A stretch of 64,000 bases of DNA, from positions 124,001 to 188,000 of the forward strand of contig NZ_JAGGOI010000003.1 in assembly GCF_018614585.1 (NCBI RefSeq). Reading direction: 5' to 3'. Source of the DNA: Streptomyces sp. ISL-1 (GTDB taxonomy: Bacteria > Actinomycetota > Actinomycetes > Streptomycetales > Streptomycetaceae). The notes beneath the pieces are model-generated. The model was given only the letters and a program-made list of their open reading frames with translations, searched no databases and was not told the DNA's origin. Position numbers and translations under genes: made by a program. Positions 50,935 to 59,164 of the stretch are shown one piece after another; the first letter of the stretch is position 1, and every line of letters starts with the position of its first letter.

Positions 50935-51383
50935 ACGAATCCCTACGTTTGCCGTTGGCGAGCAAGACGCGCGGCAGAGTGCCCCTCCGACGTCATCGCA
51001 CACGCTACGGCTGCAGATCTCCAGTAACCGGTTCGATTAGTCCGTTTCGGAATTAGACCTCTCATGCGACTTTCGCGCTCGCTCAGACGTGCGCGACGCC
51101 CGTACCGCGAAGGCGCCACCGCGGACGTCGCGATGTCCTCGTATGGGTACTGGTAAAGGGCCGTCCGCCGTTCACTCCCCCTTGGCGTTTGGCGCGCTTC
51201 GAGAAGGACTCGGTCACTTCCTTCACCGTGTTGATCTCGGCGGCCTCGATTCTCCCGCTCGTTAGCGGGCGCGAACGGGCCCGCTCGAGAGCCTCATCCC
51301 GCCACCGCTGTTGCCGACAGCGCGAGTCCGGTTGCCGCGTAGGCCGTACCGGCCGGCAATCGGAGTCGTTGCAAATCCACGGT

Positions 51384-51405
51384 GCTTCTCCCCATGGGGA
51401 GAAGC
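51384..51405. repeat. Perfect 22-bp palindrome
   Basis: GCTTCTCCCC-AT-GGGGAGAAGC, exact over all 22 bases. It could be a cruciform, a dimer-protein operator or a relic of a terminator. Nothing else nearby explains it. Confidence 0.7.
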
Positions 51406-51613
51406 TCAACAAGCATGTCGTCGGCGGCGGTTGGCCGCCGGGGGCAAGTAGATGCGCCGTCCTGTCCCACCCGCGAGAACCCGAACGCCCGTCATGCGCC
51501 GCCGCCGACATCCCTCCGACACCACCGTCGCTGATTGGCCCTGCTCGAACCGATGCCGCCTCCCGGCCAGCCAGACCAAGGCGGGAGGGCACCCCTAAAG
51601 GTGGCCGAGGCAC

Positions 51614-51673
51614 GAGAGCGTCGATGCCATCCGCTACAGCGTCGACAACGGCGAAGCCCATCTGGCCTGGTAA
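51614..51673 (+). pseudogene. Possible IS5-like transposase N-terminal fragment
   Basis: A 19-codon reading ESVDAIRYSVDNGEAHLAW followed by a stop resembles the D-A-I-x-Y-x-x-x-N-G of IS5 family N-termini. It is very short and has no flanking homology that I can check, so this is weak. Confidence 0.3.
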
Positions 51674-51767
51674 CCCATCACTCTGATGACCCGGCGCCTG
51701 ACCCGAACTCCGGCAGCCCAGAAGGCTGTCGGACGGCGGTGAACAGCAGAGGGCACCCTGCGGTGAG

Positions 51768-51983
51768 CTATCCCATGACTGCTCGGGCCGCGTCGAGAAA
51801 GGCCAGGCGGTTGTCCTCCAGGTAATCACGCACACTCTCGCCGTCGGGCAGGCTTTCCCACACGGTCCGGTTGAGGTCGAGGAAGTACGCGCGCGCCGCA
51901 TCATGCGGCAGCGGGCACTGAAGCCGGATCAACCTTTTGACTTCATGGACTGACGATTTCCTGCGCTGAGTGGCCCTGTGCAT
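51768..51983 (-). CDS. Short open frame, unknown (possibly a gene end)
   Basis: A 71-residue frame. From about residue 22 it reads like a real protein: CPLPHDAARAYFLDLNRTVW and ESLPDGESVRDYLEDNRLAF. It could be the C-terminal part of a larger cargo gene that lost its start. No family recognised. Confidence 0.45.
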   Translation of the reverse strand: MHRATQRRKSSVHEVKRLIRLQCPLPHDAARAYFLDLNRTVWESLPDGESVRDYLEDNRLAFLDAARAVMG

Positions 51984-52043
51984 TCCGAAAGCAGGGACGC
52001 TGGCTGTGAACTGGACGGTGACCGTCGGATTCGAGCTCGGACG

Positions 52044-52310
52044 TCAGCCTTCGATGCCGGTGGAGCTGTGGGCGGCGCCGACTGGTTTGATTCGGGTGAG
52101 CCCCGCTGACGGAGGTAGACGGACAAAATGGCCATGGACGCGACCGCGAGGAGCTCCGACTGCCAGTTCTGCAGGGACCGGCTCCAGAAGTCGGCAGAGA
52201 TCACGTACTCACCCCAGCCGACGGGCGCCTGAAGCTGTCGCAGCCGCTGCTCGTTGTAGGCGGCGACTCCGGCAATCGTGGGCAGTGCCTCTGCGCTGAC
52301 GGGGTGACAC
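52044..52310 (-). pseudogene. DUF6766-type membrane protein, truncated and frameshifted
   Basis: The reading AYNEQRLRQLQAPVGWGEYV and SADFWSRSLQNWQSELLAVA followed by LSVYLRQRGSPES is the central and C-terminal part of DUF6766. A one-base frameshift near 52092 is followed by KPVGAAHSSTGIEG and a TGA at 52044-52046. The first membrane segments are missing. Confidence 0.65.
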
Positions 52311-52315
52311 CATCG

Positions 52316-52560
52316 CTACATGTGCGGCTGACCGTAGTACCGGGCGAACTGCTCCAGGTAGCTGGGCTCGCCGGTGTACTTGGCCTCGTCGAATTCGGGC
52401 GCGCCTTTGATCTGAATCTTTCGTCCGGTTGACGTAGAGCGTCTCCGCGGCCGTGTCGATGCGCTCGATGGTTCCGACGGGCAGCAGCACGTGCTTGCCG
52501 AAAATCCAGATACTGGTGTCGACAACGAGGTGGGTCTTGCGCGTCTTTGGGGCTGGGCGA
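52316..52560 (-). pseudogene. PRC-barrel domain protein, frameshifted
   Basis: The reading HLVVDTSIWIFGKHVLLPVG, TIERIDTAAETLYVNRTK, then after a frameshift near 52420 IKGAPEFDEAKYTGEPSYLE and QFARYYGQPHM is the PRC-barrel type protein common in stress clusters. The N-terminus is missing, cut near 52560. Confidence 0.7.
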
Positions 52561-52675
52561 TGTCACCCAGGACCACGAACCATCCCGATCCAACACCTTC
52601 ATAAAGAGTTTTTGTCCCGGCAGGGGCGTTTGATTGTTGTATGGATGGCCAGCTGGCTGGGGTTGCTGAGGCTGA

Positions 52676-52831
52676 ATGGCGTTCGTAGCGGGGGCTGAGT
52701 CGGCGGTAGCCGGACAGCCAGGAGATCGTCCGCTCGATGACCCATCTGCGCCGCCCGAGTCGTTCGCTGGACTCGATGCCATTGCGGGCGATGCGAACCC
52801 GATGCGCTTGCCCGCGTCTGGCGCCGTGCAA
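52676..52831 (-). pseudogene. IS5-family transposase C-terminal fragment
   Basis: IARNGIESSERLGRRRWVIE followed by RTISWLSGYRRLSPRYERH carries the E of the DDE triad in the typical R-W-V-I-E-R-T-I-x-W motif. The rest of the transposase is missing. Confidence 0.75.
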
Positions 52832-52866
52832 TACGCCCTGGACTCGACCTCGCCAGCCGCTCCCGT

Positions 52867-52887
52867 TGGGGAGCGGCTGGGGAGTTT
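52867..52887 (+). repeat. Right copy of the 21-bp arm-site-like motif
   Basis: TGGGGAG-NNN-CTGGGGAGTTT; see the left copy at 42874-42894. It lies 52 bases inside the right repeat. Confidence 0.65.
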
Positions 52888-52936
52888 CCTCGTCGTTTGG
52901 GAGGCCTTGGGGAGGTCAGAGACCTAGTCTCGGCCT

Positions 52937-53041
52937 CTACATGACGTACGTGCCGAGATCGTCGGCCTCGACGAAGCCCGGAAGCGAGCCGCCTTCACGC
53001 AGGGGCGTGACGTAGCGGGTCGCGGTGACTTCGGAGAGCAT
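52937..53041 (-). pseudogene. Displaced 5' stub of the HipA-like gene (34 codons)
   Basis: ATG at 53041 begins MLSEVTATRYVTPLREGGSL and ends GTYVM before a TAG at 52937-52939, exactly where element DNA starts. It equals codons 1-34 of the intact gene, with Phe for Ile at codon 23. It sits behind the gene's original promoter region and might still be expressed. Confidence 0.8.
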
Positions 53042-53042
53042 T
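52940..53042. repeat. Right 103-bp attachment repeat
   Basis: The partner of 42687-42789. The right repeat carries what is probably the original host allele. Confidence 0.92.
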
Positions 53043-53124
53043 GCCCCACAGTACTTCGGGCGGGTCGGGTGACCGCTCGGATTATCGCTTGTCATGGCCT
53101 GCGCAGACATGCCAAGGATGCCTC

Positions 53125-55260
53125 ATGGCCGAAGACACGCAAGACCCCATGGATGCCCAGGACTTCCCTCGTCAGTACGCCCGGACCCGGCGCTTCTCGC
53201 TCGGCGTCCCCCGGCGCTTCACCGTCTCGCCGGACGGCTCGCGCGTGCTGTTCGTACGCAGCACGGGCGGACAGGACGGAGTCAGCCGGCTGTGGCTGTA
53301 CGAGGACGGGCAGGAACGCGTCCTCGCCGATCCCCTCGCGTTGGGCGGCGAGGCGGACGTGCCGGAGGCGGAGAAGGTCCGCCGGGAACGCGCGAGGGAG
53401 ACATCGTCGGGTGTGGTGTCGTACGCGACCGACGGCGCGGTCCTGATCGTGGCCTTCGCGCTGGGCGGGGAACTCTGGACGGTACGGACGGACGGCGGTG
53501 CCGCGCGCAGGATCGCGACAGCGGGCCCCGTGGTCGACCCGCGTCCCTCGCCGGACGGCGAGCGGATCGCGTACGTCACCGGTGGGGCTCTCCGTGTCGT
53601 ACGCAGCGACGGGACCGACGACCGGCTGCTGGCCGCGCCGGAGGGCCACGAGGTGACCTATGGGCTCTCCGATCATGTGTCGGCGGAGTCGATCGGACGG
53701 CCGCGCGGCCACTGGTGGTCGCCGGACGGGGACGCGCTGCTGGTCGCCCGCGTGGACAGCTCTCCCGTGCAGCGCTGGTACATCGCGGATCCCGCGAACC
53801 CGACGAAGCCTCCGACGTCGATGCCGTATCCGGCGGCGGGGACGGCGAACGCCGAGGTGTCGATGCACATCGTGCGCCTTGACAGTGCTCGGGTGCGGGT
53901 ACGCATCCCGGCCGCTGCCGGCGAGGACCACCACCCCTCGGCCTGGACCGATCCCGCCTTCGAGTACGTCACGTCGGCCGACTGGGACCGCCATGGCCCG
54001 CTGATCTCCGTGCAGACCCGTGATCAGCGCTCGCAGTTGACGCTGTCCGTGGATCCCGCGACCGGGGCGACACAGACGCAGCATCATGCCCGCGACGAGG
54101 CGTGGGTGTCCTTGATGCCTGGCACTCCCTTCCGTCTCCCGTCGGGCACGCTCGTGATTCCCTGGTGCCGCTCCGACACTCAGGGGCTGCGGATCGGAGA
54201 CACCGTCACCCCGGACGGACTCGAGATCCGCGAGGTGGTCGGCACCGTCGGCGAGTTGGTCTTGTTCACCGCGAGCGAGGATCCGACCTATATCCATGTC
54301 TGGTCGCACGACCCGGACGCGGGCTTCGTCCGGGTCAGCGAGGGCCCCGGCGTCCACACCGCCGCCGTGGGCGGTGACACCGTCGTCCTGGACAGGAGGA
54401 CGGACGACGGACAGTCGGTGACCGTGCTGCACGGCGGCAAGCCCGGCGGACAGATCGCCGTGCTCGCCGAGACCCCCCTGGTCACACCCCGGCCGGTGTT
54501 CCTCACCCTCGGGGAGCGCGAGCTGCGCAGCCAGCTCTTCCTGCCGTCCCGGCACAAGCCGGGCTCCGGGAAGCTGCCGGTGCTCCTCAACCCGTACTCC
54601 GGCGCCGGTACCCAGCTGGTGGTGCACGAGCGCGGATGGTGGTCAGCGGTGTCGCAGTGGTTCGCCGAGCAGGGTTTTGCCGTGCTCGTCACGGACGGCC
54701 GCGGCACCCCCGGCCGGGGCAGGGCCTGGGAGAAGGCCATTCACGGCGACCGGCTGACACTCGTACTCGAGGACCAGATCGACGCGCTGCACGAGGCGGC
54801 CGCCCTCCATCCCGATCTGGACCTGGACGCGGTGGCGATCCGTGGCTGGTCCTACGGGGGCTATCTGGCGGCGGGCGCACTGCTGCACCACCCGGAGGTT
54901 TTCCACGCGGCGGTCGCGGGCGCCGCACCGACCGACCGGCGGCTCTACGACACGCACTGGGAGGAGCGCTTCCTCGGTCACCCTGACGTGCTGCCGGAGA
55001 ACTACAAACGCAGTTCGCTCGTCCCGTATGCCCACAAGCTGACCCGTCCGCTGCTGCTGGTTCACGGCGTCGCCGACGACAACGTGGTCTTCGCGCACAT
55101 GCTGCGCTTTTCATCGGCGCTGCTGGCGGCGGGCCGCCCGCACACAGTGCTGCCGCTCTCGGGAGCCACGCATCTGATCACCGATCGGGACCAGGCGAGT
55201 AATCTGCTGCTGCTCGAGACGGCCTTTCTGAAGAAATCCTTGAATTCCCCGAGGCACTGA
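53125..55260 (+). CDS. S9 family prolyl oligopeptidase (DPP IV-like)
   Basis: A 711-residue serine peptidase. The N-terminal half is a beta-propeller of the DPPIV_N type; the C-terminal alpha/beta hydrolase has the nucleophile in AIRGWSYGGYLAAG, the Asp in LLVHGVADDNVVFAHM and the His in LSGATHLITDRD. It removes N-terminal dipeptides or cleaves short peptides. No signal peptide is evident. ATG 53125 has AAGGA 7 bases upstream. It was originally divergent from the HipA-like gene. Confidence 0.9.
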   Translation: MAEDTQDPMDAQDFPRQYARTRRFSLGVPRRFTVSPDGSRVLFVRSTGGQDGVSRLWLYEDGQERVLADPLALGGEADVPEAEKVRRERARETSSGVVSYATDGAVLIVAFALGGELWTVRTDGGAARRIATAGPVVDPRPSPDGERIAYVTGGALRVVRSDGTDDRLLAAPEGHEVTYGLSDHVSAESIGRPRGHWWSPDGDALLVARVDSSPVQRWYIADPANPTKPPTSMPYPAAGTANAEVSMHIVRLDSARVRVRIPAAAGEDHHPSAWTDPAFEYVTSADWDRHGPLISVQTRDQRSQLTLSVDPATGATQTQHHARDEAWVSLMPGTPFRLPSGTLVIPWCRSDTQGLRIGDTVTPDGLEIREVVGTVGELVLFTASEDPTYIHVWSHDPDAGFVRVSEGPGVHTAAVGGDTVVLDRRTDDGQSVTVLHGGKPGGQIAVLAETPLVTPRPVFLTLGERELRSQLFLPSRHKPGSGKLPVLLNPYSGAGTQLVVHERGWWSAVSQWFAEQGFAVLVTDGRGTPGRGRAWEKAIHGDRLTLVLEDQIDALHEAAALHPDLDLDAVAIRGWSYGGYLAAGALLHHPEVFHAAVAGAAPTDRRLYDTHWEERFLGHPDVLPENYKRSSLVPYAHKLTRPLLLVHGVADDNVVFAHMLRFSSALLAAGRPHTVLPLSGATHLITDRDQASNLLLLETAFLKKSLNSPRH

Positions 55261-55342
55261 ACATGCCGCTCCGCCCACGCGTAAAACATCAAGAACCGGC
55301 CGGTGTGAAAGGCCGGACAGGGAGCGTCGAAAGGGAGCCAGC

Positions 55343-55792
55343 ATGAACGGATCACAGGGGCCGTCGCGGACCGTGACTCGCCGTACCGTCGTCGCCGCGG
55401 TGGGCGGGGCTGGCCTCACCGTCGCGCTGACCGCGTGCGCCGGCTCGGACGACGGCGGCCAGAAGGTGGCCGAACCACCGGCAGACGGCACGGGCGGAGC
55501 GGGCGACGGGGGCAAAGTGCTCGCCAAGACCGCCGACATCCCCGAGGGCGGCGGCAAGGTCATCGGCGATGTCGTGGTCACGCAGCCGAAGGCCGGGGAA
55601 TTCAAGGCGTTCTCGTCCAAGTGCACCCACCAGGGCTGCGCGGTGAAGGACGTCGCCGACGGCGTCATCAACTGCCCTTGTCACGGCAGCCTGTTCAGCG
55701 CCGCGGACGGCAGCGTCAAGAAGGGTCCCGCCACCTCCCCGCTGCCGCCCGCCTCCATCACTGTGGACGGGGACTCGATCAAGCTCGCCTAG
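55343..55792 (+). CDS. Rieske [2Fe-2S] protein with Tat-type lipoprotein signal
   Basis: A 149-residue exported protein. The start SRTVTRRTVVAAVGGAGLTV with the twin arginine and ending ALTAC gives a Tat/lipobox signal. The Rieske fold has both iron-sulfur ligand motifs, CTHQGC and CPCHGSLF (Cys-x-His and Cys-x-x-His). It probably moves electrons on the outer face of the membrane, independent of the bc complex. A 6-bp stem-loop at 55296-55316 precedes it. Confidence 0.9.
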   Translation: MNGSQGPSRTVTRRTVVAAVGGAGLTVALTACAGSDDGGQKVAEPPADGTGGAGDGGKVLAKTADIPEGGGKVIGDVVVTQPKAGEFKAFSSKCTHQGCAVKDVADGVINCPCHGSLFSAADGSVKKGPATSPLPPASITVDGDSIKLA

Positions 55793-56430
55793 GCGCGGCG
55801 CGGCCGCTTCCAGCAGGAGAGCACATCTTCGGTCGTGGTGATCGTGGCGACCAGGGCGAGCGTGTGGCGGACCATCGCCGGGGTGTAGTCGGCGGGCACC
55901 CCCGCGATGGCGTCCTTGGGAACCACCGCCGTATAGCCGAGGTTGACCGCGTCGAAGACGGCGTTGGGGATGGCGACGTTCGCCGAGACGCCGGTGACGA
56001 CGAGGGTGCGGCAGCCGAGATTGCGCAGCAGCGCGTCGACGTCGGTGCCGGCGATGGGCGAGAGGCCGTGCAGCCGCCGTACGACGAGATCTCCGTCCGC
56101 GACCTCTATGGGCGGCGCGATGCGGACGGCCGTCGTGCCGGAGTGCTGCTGGACGGGGAGCCGGGCGGCCGCCCGGAAAAGCCGCGCGTTGTGGTTGGCG
56201 CCGCGTCCGTCGGGACGCCGCTCGGCCACCGCGTGCAGGACCTGTACGCCCGCTTCGTGAGCACCCGCGACCAGCCGGGCGATCCTGAACAGCGCGCCGG
56301 AAGACCGTGCCTGCGCGGCGAGTTCGGGCAGGGCGCTTTCCTCGCCGACGACACCTTGCTGGCACTCGACGGTGAGCAGCGCGGTGGTGGCCGGGTCGAG
56401 CTGTTCCGCGAGCTGTTCGAAGGACGGCAC
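55789..56430 (-). CDS. Isochorismatase-fold hydrolase lacking the catalytic Cys
   Basis: A 213-residue alpha/beta protein of the cysteine hydrolase (isochorismatase) superfamily: LTVECQQGVVGEESALPELA has E in place of the usual Asp, and the nucleophile region reads TLVVTGVSANVAIPNAVFDA with Ala where Cys is expected. As such it may be a non-catalytic or altered member, a known sub-group in actinobacteria. Its stop TAG shares CTAG with the stop of the convergent Rieske gene. Confidence 0.82.
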   Translation of the reverse strand: MPSFEQLAEQLDPATTALLTVECQQGVVGEESALPELAAQARSSGALFRIARLVAGAHEAGVQVLHAVAERRPDGRGANHNARLFRAAARLPVQQHSGTTAVRIAPPIEVADGDLVVRRLHGLSPIAGTDVDALLRNLGCRTLVVTGVSANVAIPNAVFDAVNLGYTAVVPKDAIAGVPADYTPAMVRHTLALVATITTTEDVLSCWKRPRRA

Positions 56431-56584
56431 GAGTCCCCCTCTTCGATCTCTTCGATTCTTCGGACTTTTCGACTCTTCGGGCCGGGCGCGCGACAGTAAC
56501 CGCCATTGCGCGACGAAGGAAGAGCGCTCATGATTCCTGACACACAGTCAGCTAAGTGTTTCGGCTATGAGGAGGGGGCTGCCC

Positions 56585-57043
56585 ATGACCGTCACACAAC
56601 GCCGGGGCCGTCGCATCATGATGACGCCCGGCGAACTGGACGAGTTCCTGGCCGAGCAGCGCACCTGCCGGGTTGCCACCGTGTCCGCCGACGGCCGCCC
56701 GCATGTCAGCGCCCTGTGGTTCGCCTGGGACGGGACCTCACTGTGGCTGTACTCCATTACGTGCAGCCGCCGTTGGGCACAGCTGCGGCACGATCCTCGG
56801 CTCGCGGTCGTGGTGGACGACGGCGAGGAGTACGGGGAACTGCGCGGCGCGGAGCTGTCCGGCACCGCGGTCTTCGTGGGCGAAGCGCCTCGGACGGGTG
56901 AGGTGTGCCCCGAACTGGAGTTGCCGGAGAGGCTGTTCGCGCGGAAGAACTTCGGTATGGACGAGATGCCGCACGACGGCAGACATGCGTGGCTGCGGCT
57001 GACCCCCGATTCGGTCGCCTCCTGGGACTTCAGGAAGCTGTGA
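56585..57043 (+). CDS. PPOX-class F420/FMN-dependent protein
   Basis: A 152-residue split-barrel oxidase-like protein: ELDEFLAEQRTCRVATVSAD, HVSALWFAWDGTSLWLYSIT and SRRWAQLRHDPRLAVVVDDG are the PPOX/Rv1155-like signature that binds F420 or FMN. ATG 56585 follows a GAGGAGGGGG site. Its stop is followed by 16-bp tandem repeats. Confidence 0.87.
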   Translation: MTVTQRRGRRIMMTPGELDEFLAEQRTCRVATVSADGRPHVSALWFAWDGTSLWLYSITCSRRWAQLRHDPRLAVVVDDGEEYGELRGAELSGTAVFVGEAPRTGEVCPELELPERLFARKNFGMDEMPHDGRHAWLRLTPDSVASWDFRKL

Positions 57044-57047
57044 GGCC

Positions 57048-57143
57048 CTCTGGGACAGCGGGCCTCTGGGACAGCGGGCCTCCGAGGCAGCCGGCCTCCG
57101 AGCCGCCAAGCCTTCGCGGCAGCCGGACTCCAAGCCGTCAGGC
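57048..57143. repeat. Six degenerate 16-bp tandem repeats
   Basis: Units begin CTC at 57048, 57064, 57080, 57096, 57128 and CTT at 57112. The first two are identical (CTCTGGGACAGCGGGC), the rest vary. They fill the gap between convergent PPOX and LysR genes and reach six bases into the LysR stop region. A GCCGGC palindrome is inside. Confidence 0.75.
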
Positions 57144-58052
57144 CTCTGACCGCTCCACCGTCTCCGCGGCCCCACGCAAGGCATCGACCGCCGCCCTGAT
57201 CGACGGGCGGCGGTCCGCGTCCGTCCGCCACACCGCGTAGATGTGCCTGCGCATCCGCTGCCTCACGGGCACGAGCCGTACCCCCTCAGGCACCCAGCCG
57301 CGCCCCAGTCTCGGCGTGACGCACACCCCCATCCCCGCCTCGATCAGAGCCAGTTGCGTGTGGTGCTCCACCGCCATGTGCGCGATCCGCGGCTCGAAGC
57401 CCTTCGAGCGCAGCGTGAACATCAGCCACTCGTAGCAGAATTCGCCTTCAGGCCAGGACACCCAGTCGTCCTCGGCGAACTCCTCGAGATCCACCTCCGC
57501 CCGGTCCGCCAGCGGATGGTCCGCGTGCATGGCGACATCCGGGACGTCATCGAGCAGATGAGCCTGCGCGAGTCCGCCGGGCACGGGCAGCCGCTTGTTG
57601 CTCCAGTCGAGCACGACCGCGAGATCGAGGTCACCCCTGACCACCTGCCTGATCCCCTGCTCGGGCTCCAACTCGCTCGATGTCACTCGCAGTTCGGGGT
57701 GGCTCGTGCGCAGCGAAGTCAGGGCCGCGGGGAAGAGCCCGCGGGCGGCTGTCGGGAACGCGCCGATCCTGACCTCGCCCACCACCTGCCCGCGCTGCGC
57801 CTCGATATCGGCCTGCGCGAGCTCGACCTGGGACAGGATGCGCGCGGCGTGGTCCGCGAGCAGCCGACCGGCGTCGGTGAGACGCACGCCGCGCCCGTTC
57901 TTGGCCAGCAGTGGCTGGCCCACCTCCCGCTCCAGTTTCGCCATCTGCTGAGAGACGGCCGAGGTCGTCACATGCAGCCCGTCGGCCGCTCCGCTCACCG
58001 AGCCATGGCGGGCCAGCGCGTCCAGGGTCCGCAGGCGCTCCAGATTCAACAT
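57138..58052 (-). CDS. LysR family transcriptional regulator
   Basis: A 304-residue regulator: winged helix (LNLERLRTLDALARHGSVSG, AVSQQMAKLEREVGQPLL) and a C-terminal periplasmic-binding-like domain (VRIGAFPTAARGLFPAALTS). ATG 58052. It is divergent from an EamA exporter, 74 bases away, and would activate it on binding an amino acid or drug. AAGCGA and TCGCTT half-sites flank an AT-rich centre at about 58066-58093. Confidence 0.88.
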   Translation of the reverse strand: MLNLERLRTLDALARHGSVSGAADGLHVTTSAVSQQMAKLEREVGQPLLAKNGRGVRLTDAGRLLADHAARILSQVELAQADIEAQRGQVVGEVRIGAFPTAARGLFPAALTSLRTSHPELRVTSSELEPEQGIRQVVRGDLDLAVVLDWSNKRLPVPGGLAQAHLLDDVPDVAMHADHPLADRAEVDLEEFAEDDWVSWPEGEFCYEWLMFTLRSKGFEPRIAHMAVEHHTQLALIEAGMGVCVTPRLGRGWVPEGVRLVPVRQRMRRHIYAVWRTDADRRPSIRAAVDALRGAAETVERSEA

Positions 58053-58126
58053 GTAAGTGATGCTAAGCGAATACCGCAAATAATTCTCGCTTGTCCTACG
58101 AGATTGGAGCGGCCAGGGTGGACGGC

Positions 58127-59164
58127 ATGAGCACCGCCGTCCCCTCCCGGACTCCATCGGCCCCCGCCCCCGCCCCTGCCGACTCCACACGCCGCCGCGG
58201 CCTCGACTGGCGCATCCGCTTCGCGGTGCTCTCCACGGTGTGGGGCTTCAGCTTCCTCCTCATCAAGGTCGGCACCGGCGGGTACGCACCCTTTCAAGTC
58301 ACCTTCGGCAGGCTGTTCTTCGGTACGGCGGTGCTGGCCGTCGCGATGACGGTGCGGCGGGAGCGGCTGCCGCGCGGGATCCGTACCTGGTTGCACCTCA
58401 CCGTCGCCGCGTTCGTGCTGAACGCGCTGCCGTTCTCGCTCTTCGCCTACTCCGAGCTGACGATCCCGTCGACGCTCGCCGGCATCTGCAACGCCACCTC
58501 GCCTCTGTGGGGCATGGCACTGTCCATGGTCGCGCTCTCCGAGGACCGGCCGACCCGGCGCAGGGTCGCCGGGCTCGGCATCGGCTTCCTGGGCGTGCTG
58601 ACCGTGCTCGGCGCGTGGCAGGGATTCTCCGGGCTCGACTTCGGCGGCACGGCGATGGCGCTGCTGGCCTCGCTGAGCTATCCGATCGGCTGGATCTACG
58701 TACGGCGCACCCTGGCCGGCAGCAGCCACTCCAATCTCTCGCTGACCGGTGCCCAGCTGCTGCTCGCCACAGTCCAACTCGCCGTGGTCACACCGCTGTT
58801 CACGACGCTGCCGACGTCCTTCCCACTCGTGCCGCTGCTCGCCGTGATCACGCTCGGCGCCCTGGGCACGGGCTTCGCGCTGCTTCTCCAGTACGGGCTG
58901 GTCGCCGAGGTCGGGCCGACGACGGCGCAGATGGTCACGTACTTCATCCCGGTCATCGCGACGGCCGCGGGCGTCGCGGTGCTGGGCGAGCAGCTGGGCT
59001 GGAACACCCCGGTGGGCGCACTGATCGTGCTGGCGGGCGCGGCGCTGACCCAGAGCCGGCCGAAGCGACCGTCCGCCGCCACGGGCGCCTCGGCGCTGCC
59101 GCAGGCTCCCGCCGAGGCTGCTGCGGGGGCTGCGAGGGCTGCGAGGGCTGCGGCTCAGCCGTAA
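58127..59164 (+). CDS. EamA/DMT family transporter
   Basis: A 345-residue permease with ten membrane segments in two EamA repeats (VWGFSFLLIKVGTGGYAPFQ starts the first; SYPIGWIYVRRTLAGSS the second). The end is an Ala/Arg tail with short GCTGCGAGG repeats. ATG 58127 is used over a 12-codon longer form. Controlled, most likely, by the divergent LysR. Confidence 0.87.
   Translation: MSTAVPSRTPSAPAPAPADSTRRRGLDWRIRFAVLSTVWGFSFLLIKVGTGGYAPFQVTFGRLFFGTAVLAVAMTVRRERLPRGIRTWLHLTVAAFVLNALPFSLFAYSELTIPSTLAGICNATSPLWGMALSMVALSEDRPTRRRVAGLGIGFLGVLTVLGAWQGFSGLDFGGTAMALLASLSYPIGWIYVRRTLAGSSHSNLSLTGAQLLLATVQLAVVTPLFTTLPTSFPLVPLLAVITLGALGTGFALLLQYGLVAEVGPTTAQMVTYFIPVIATAAGVAVLGEQLGWNTPVGALIVLAGAALTQSRPKRPSAATGASALPQAPAEAAAGAARAARAAAQP

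Larger units (their letters stand above)
50935..51767. other. Degenerate non-coding region of the element
   Basis: 830 bases with no intact gene. The ctaD promoter region is at the left. A 28-codon GTG frame (VDLQRLRLPAGTAYAATGLA...) lies on the minus strand near 51290-51380 with a GGGGAG site, but is too short to call. A 22-bp palindrome lies at 51384-51405. Confidence 0.5.
42790..52939. mobile_element. Decayed integrative element inserted at the 5' end of a HipA-like gene
   Basis: The 10.15-kb segment lies between 103-bp direct repeats and holds a ruined tyrosine integrase at its left edge, IS21, IS5 and Tn554-type fragments, and a few intact cargo genes. Gene order outside it is otherwise continuous: HipA-like gene on the left, S9 peptidase on the right, formerly divergent. 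No replication, transfer or phage genes were found, so it may be a remnant of an ICE or a non-autonomous island. Confidence 0.88.

Noticed and set aside
51083..51904. A 273-residue minus-strand frame
   Set aside because: No domain, mixed codon use, and it overlaps the palindrome and fragments; I judge it chance.
42923..52560. Frameshifts as sequencing error
   Set aside because: Not excluded for single cases, but damage is confined to the element while about 60 chromosomal frames outside are clean; one change is also a nonsense codon and one a catalytic substitution.
42790..52939. The element being a prophage
   Set aside because: No capsid, terminase, portal, tail or lysis genes could be read on either strand.
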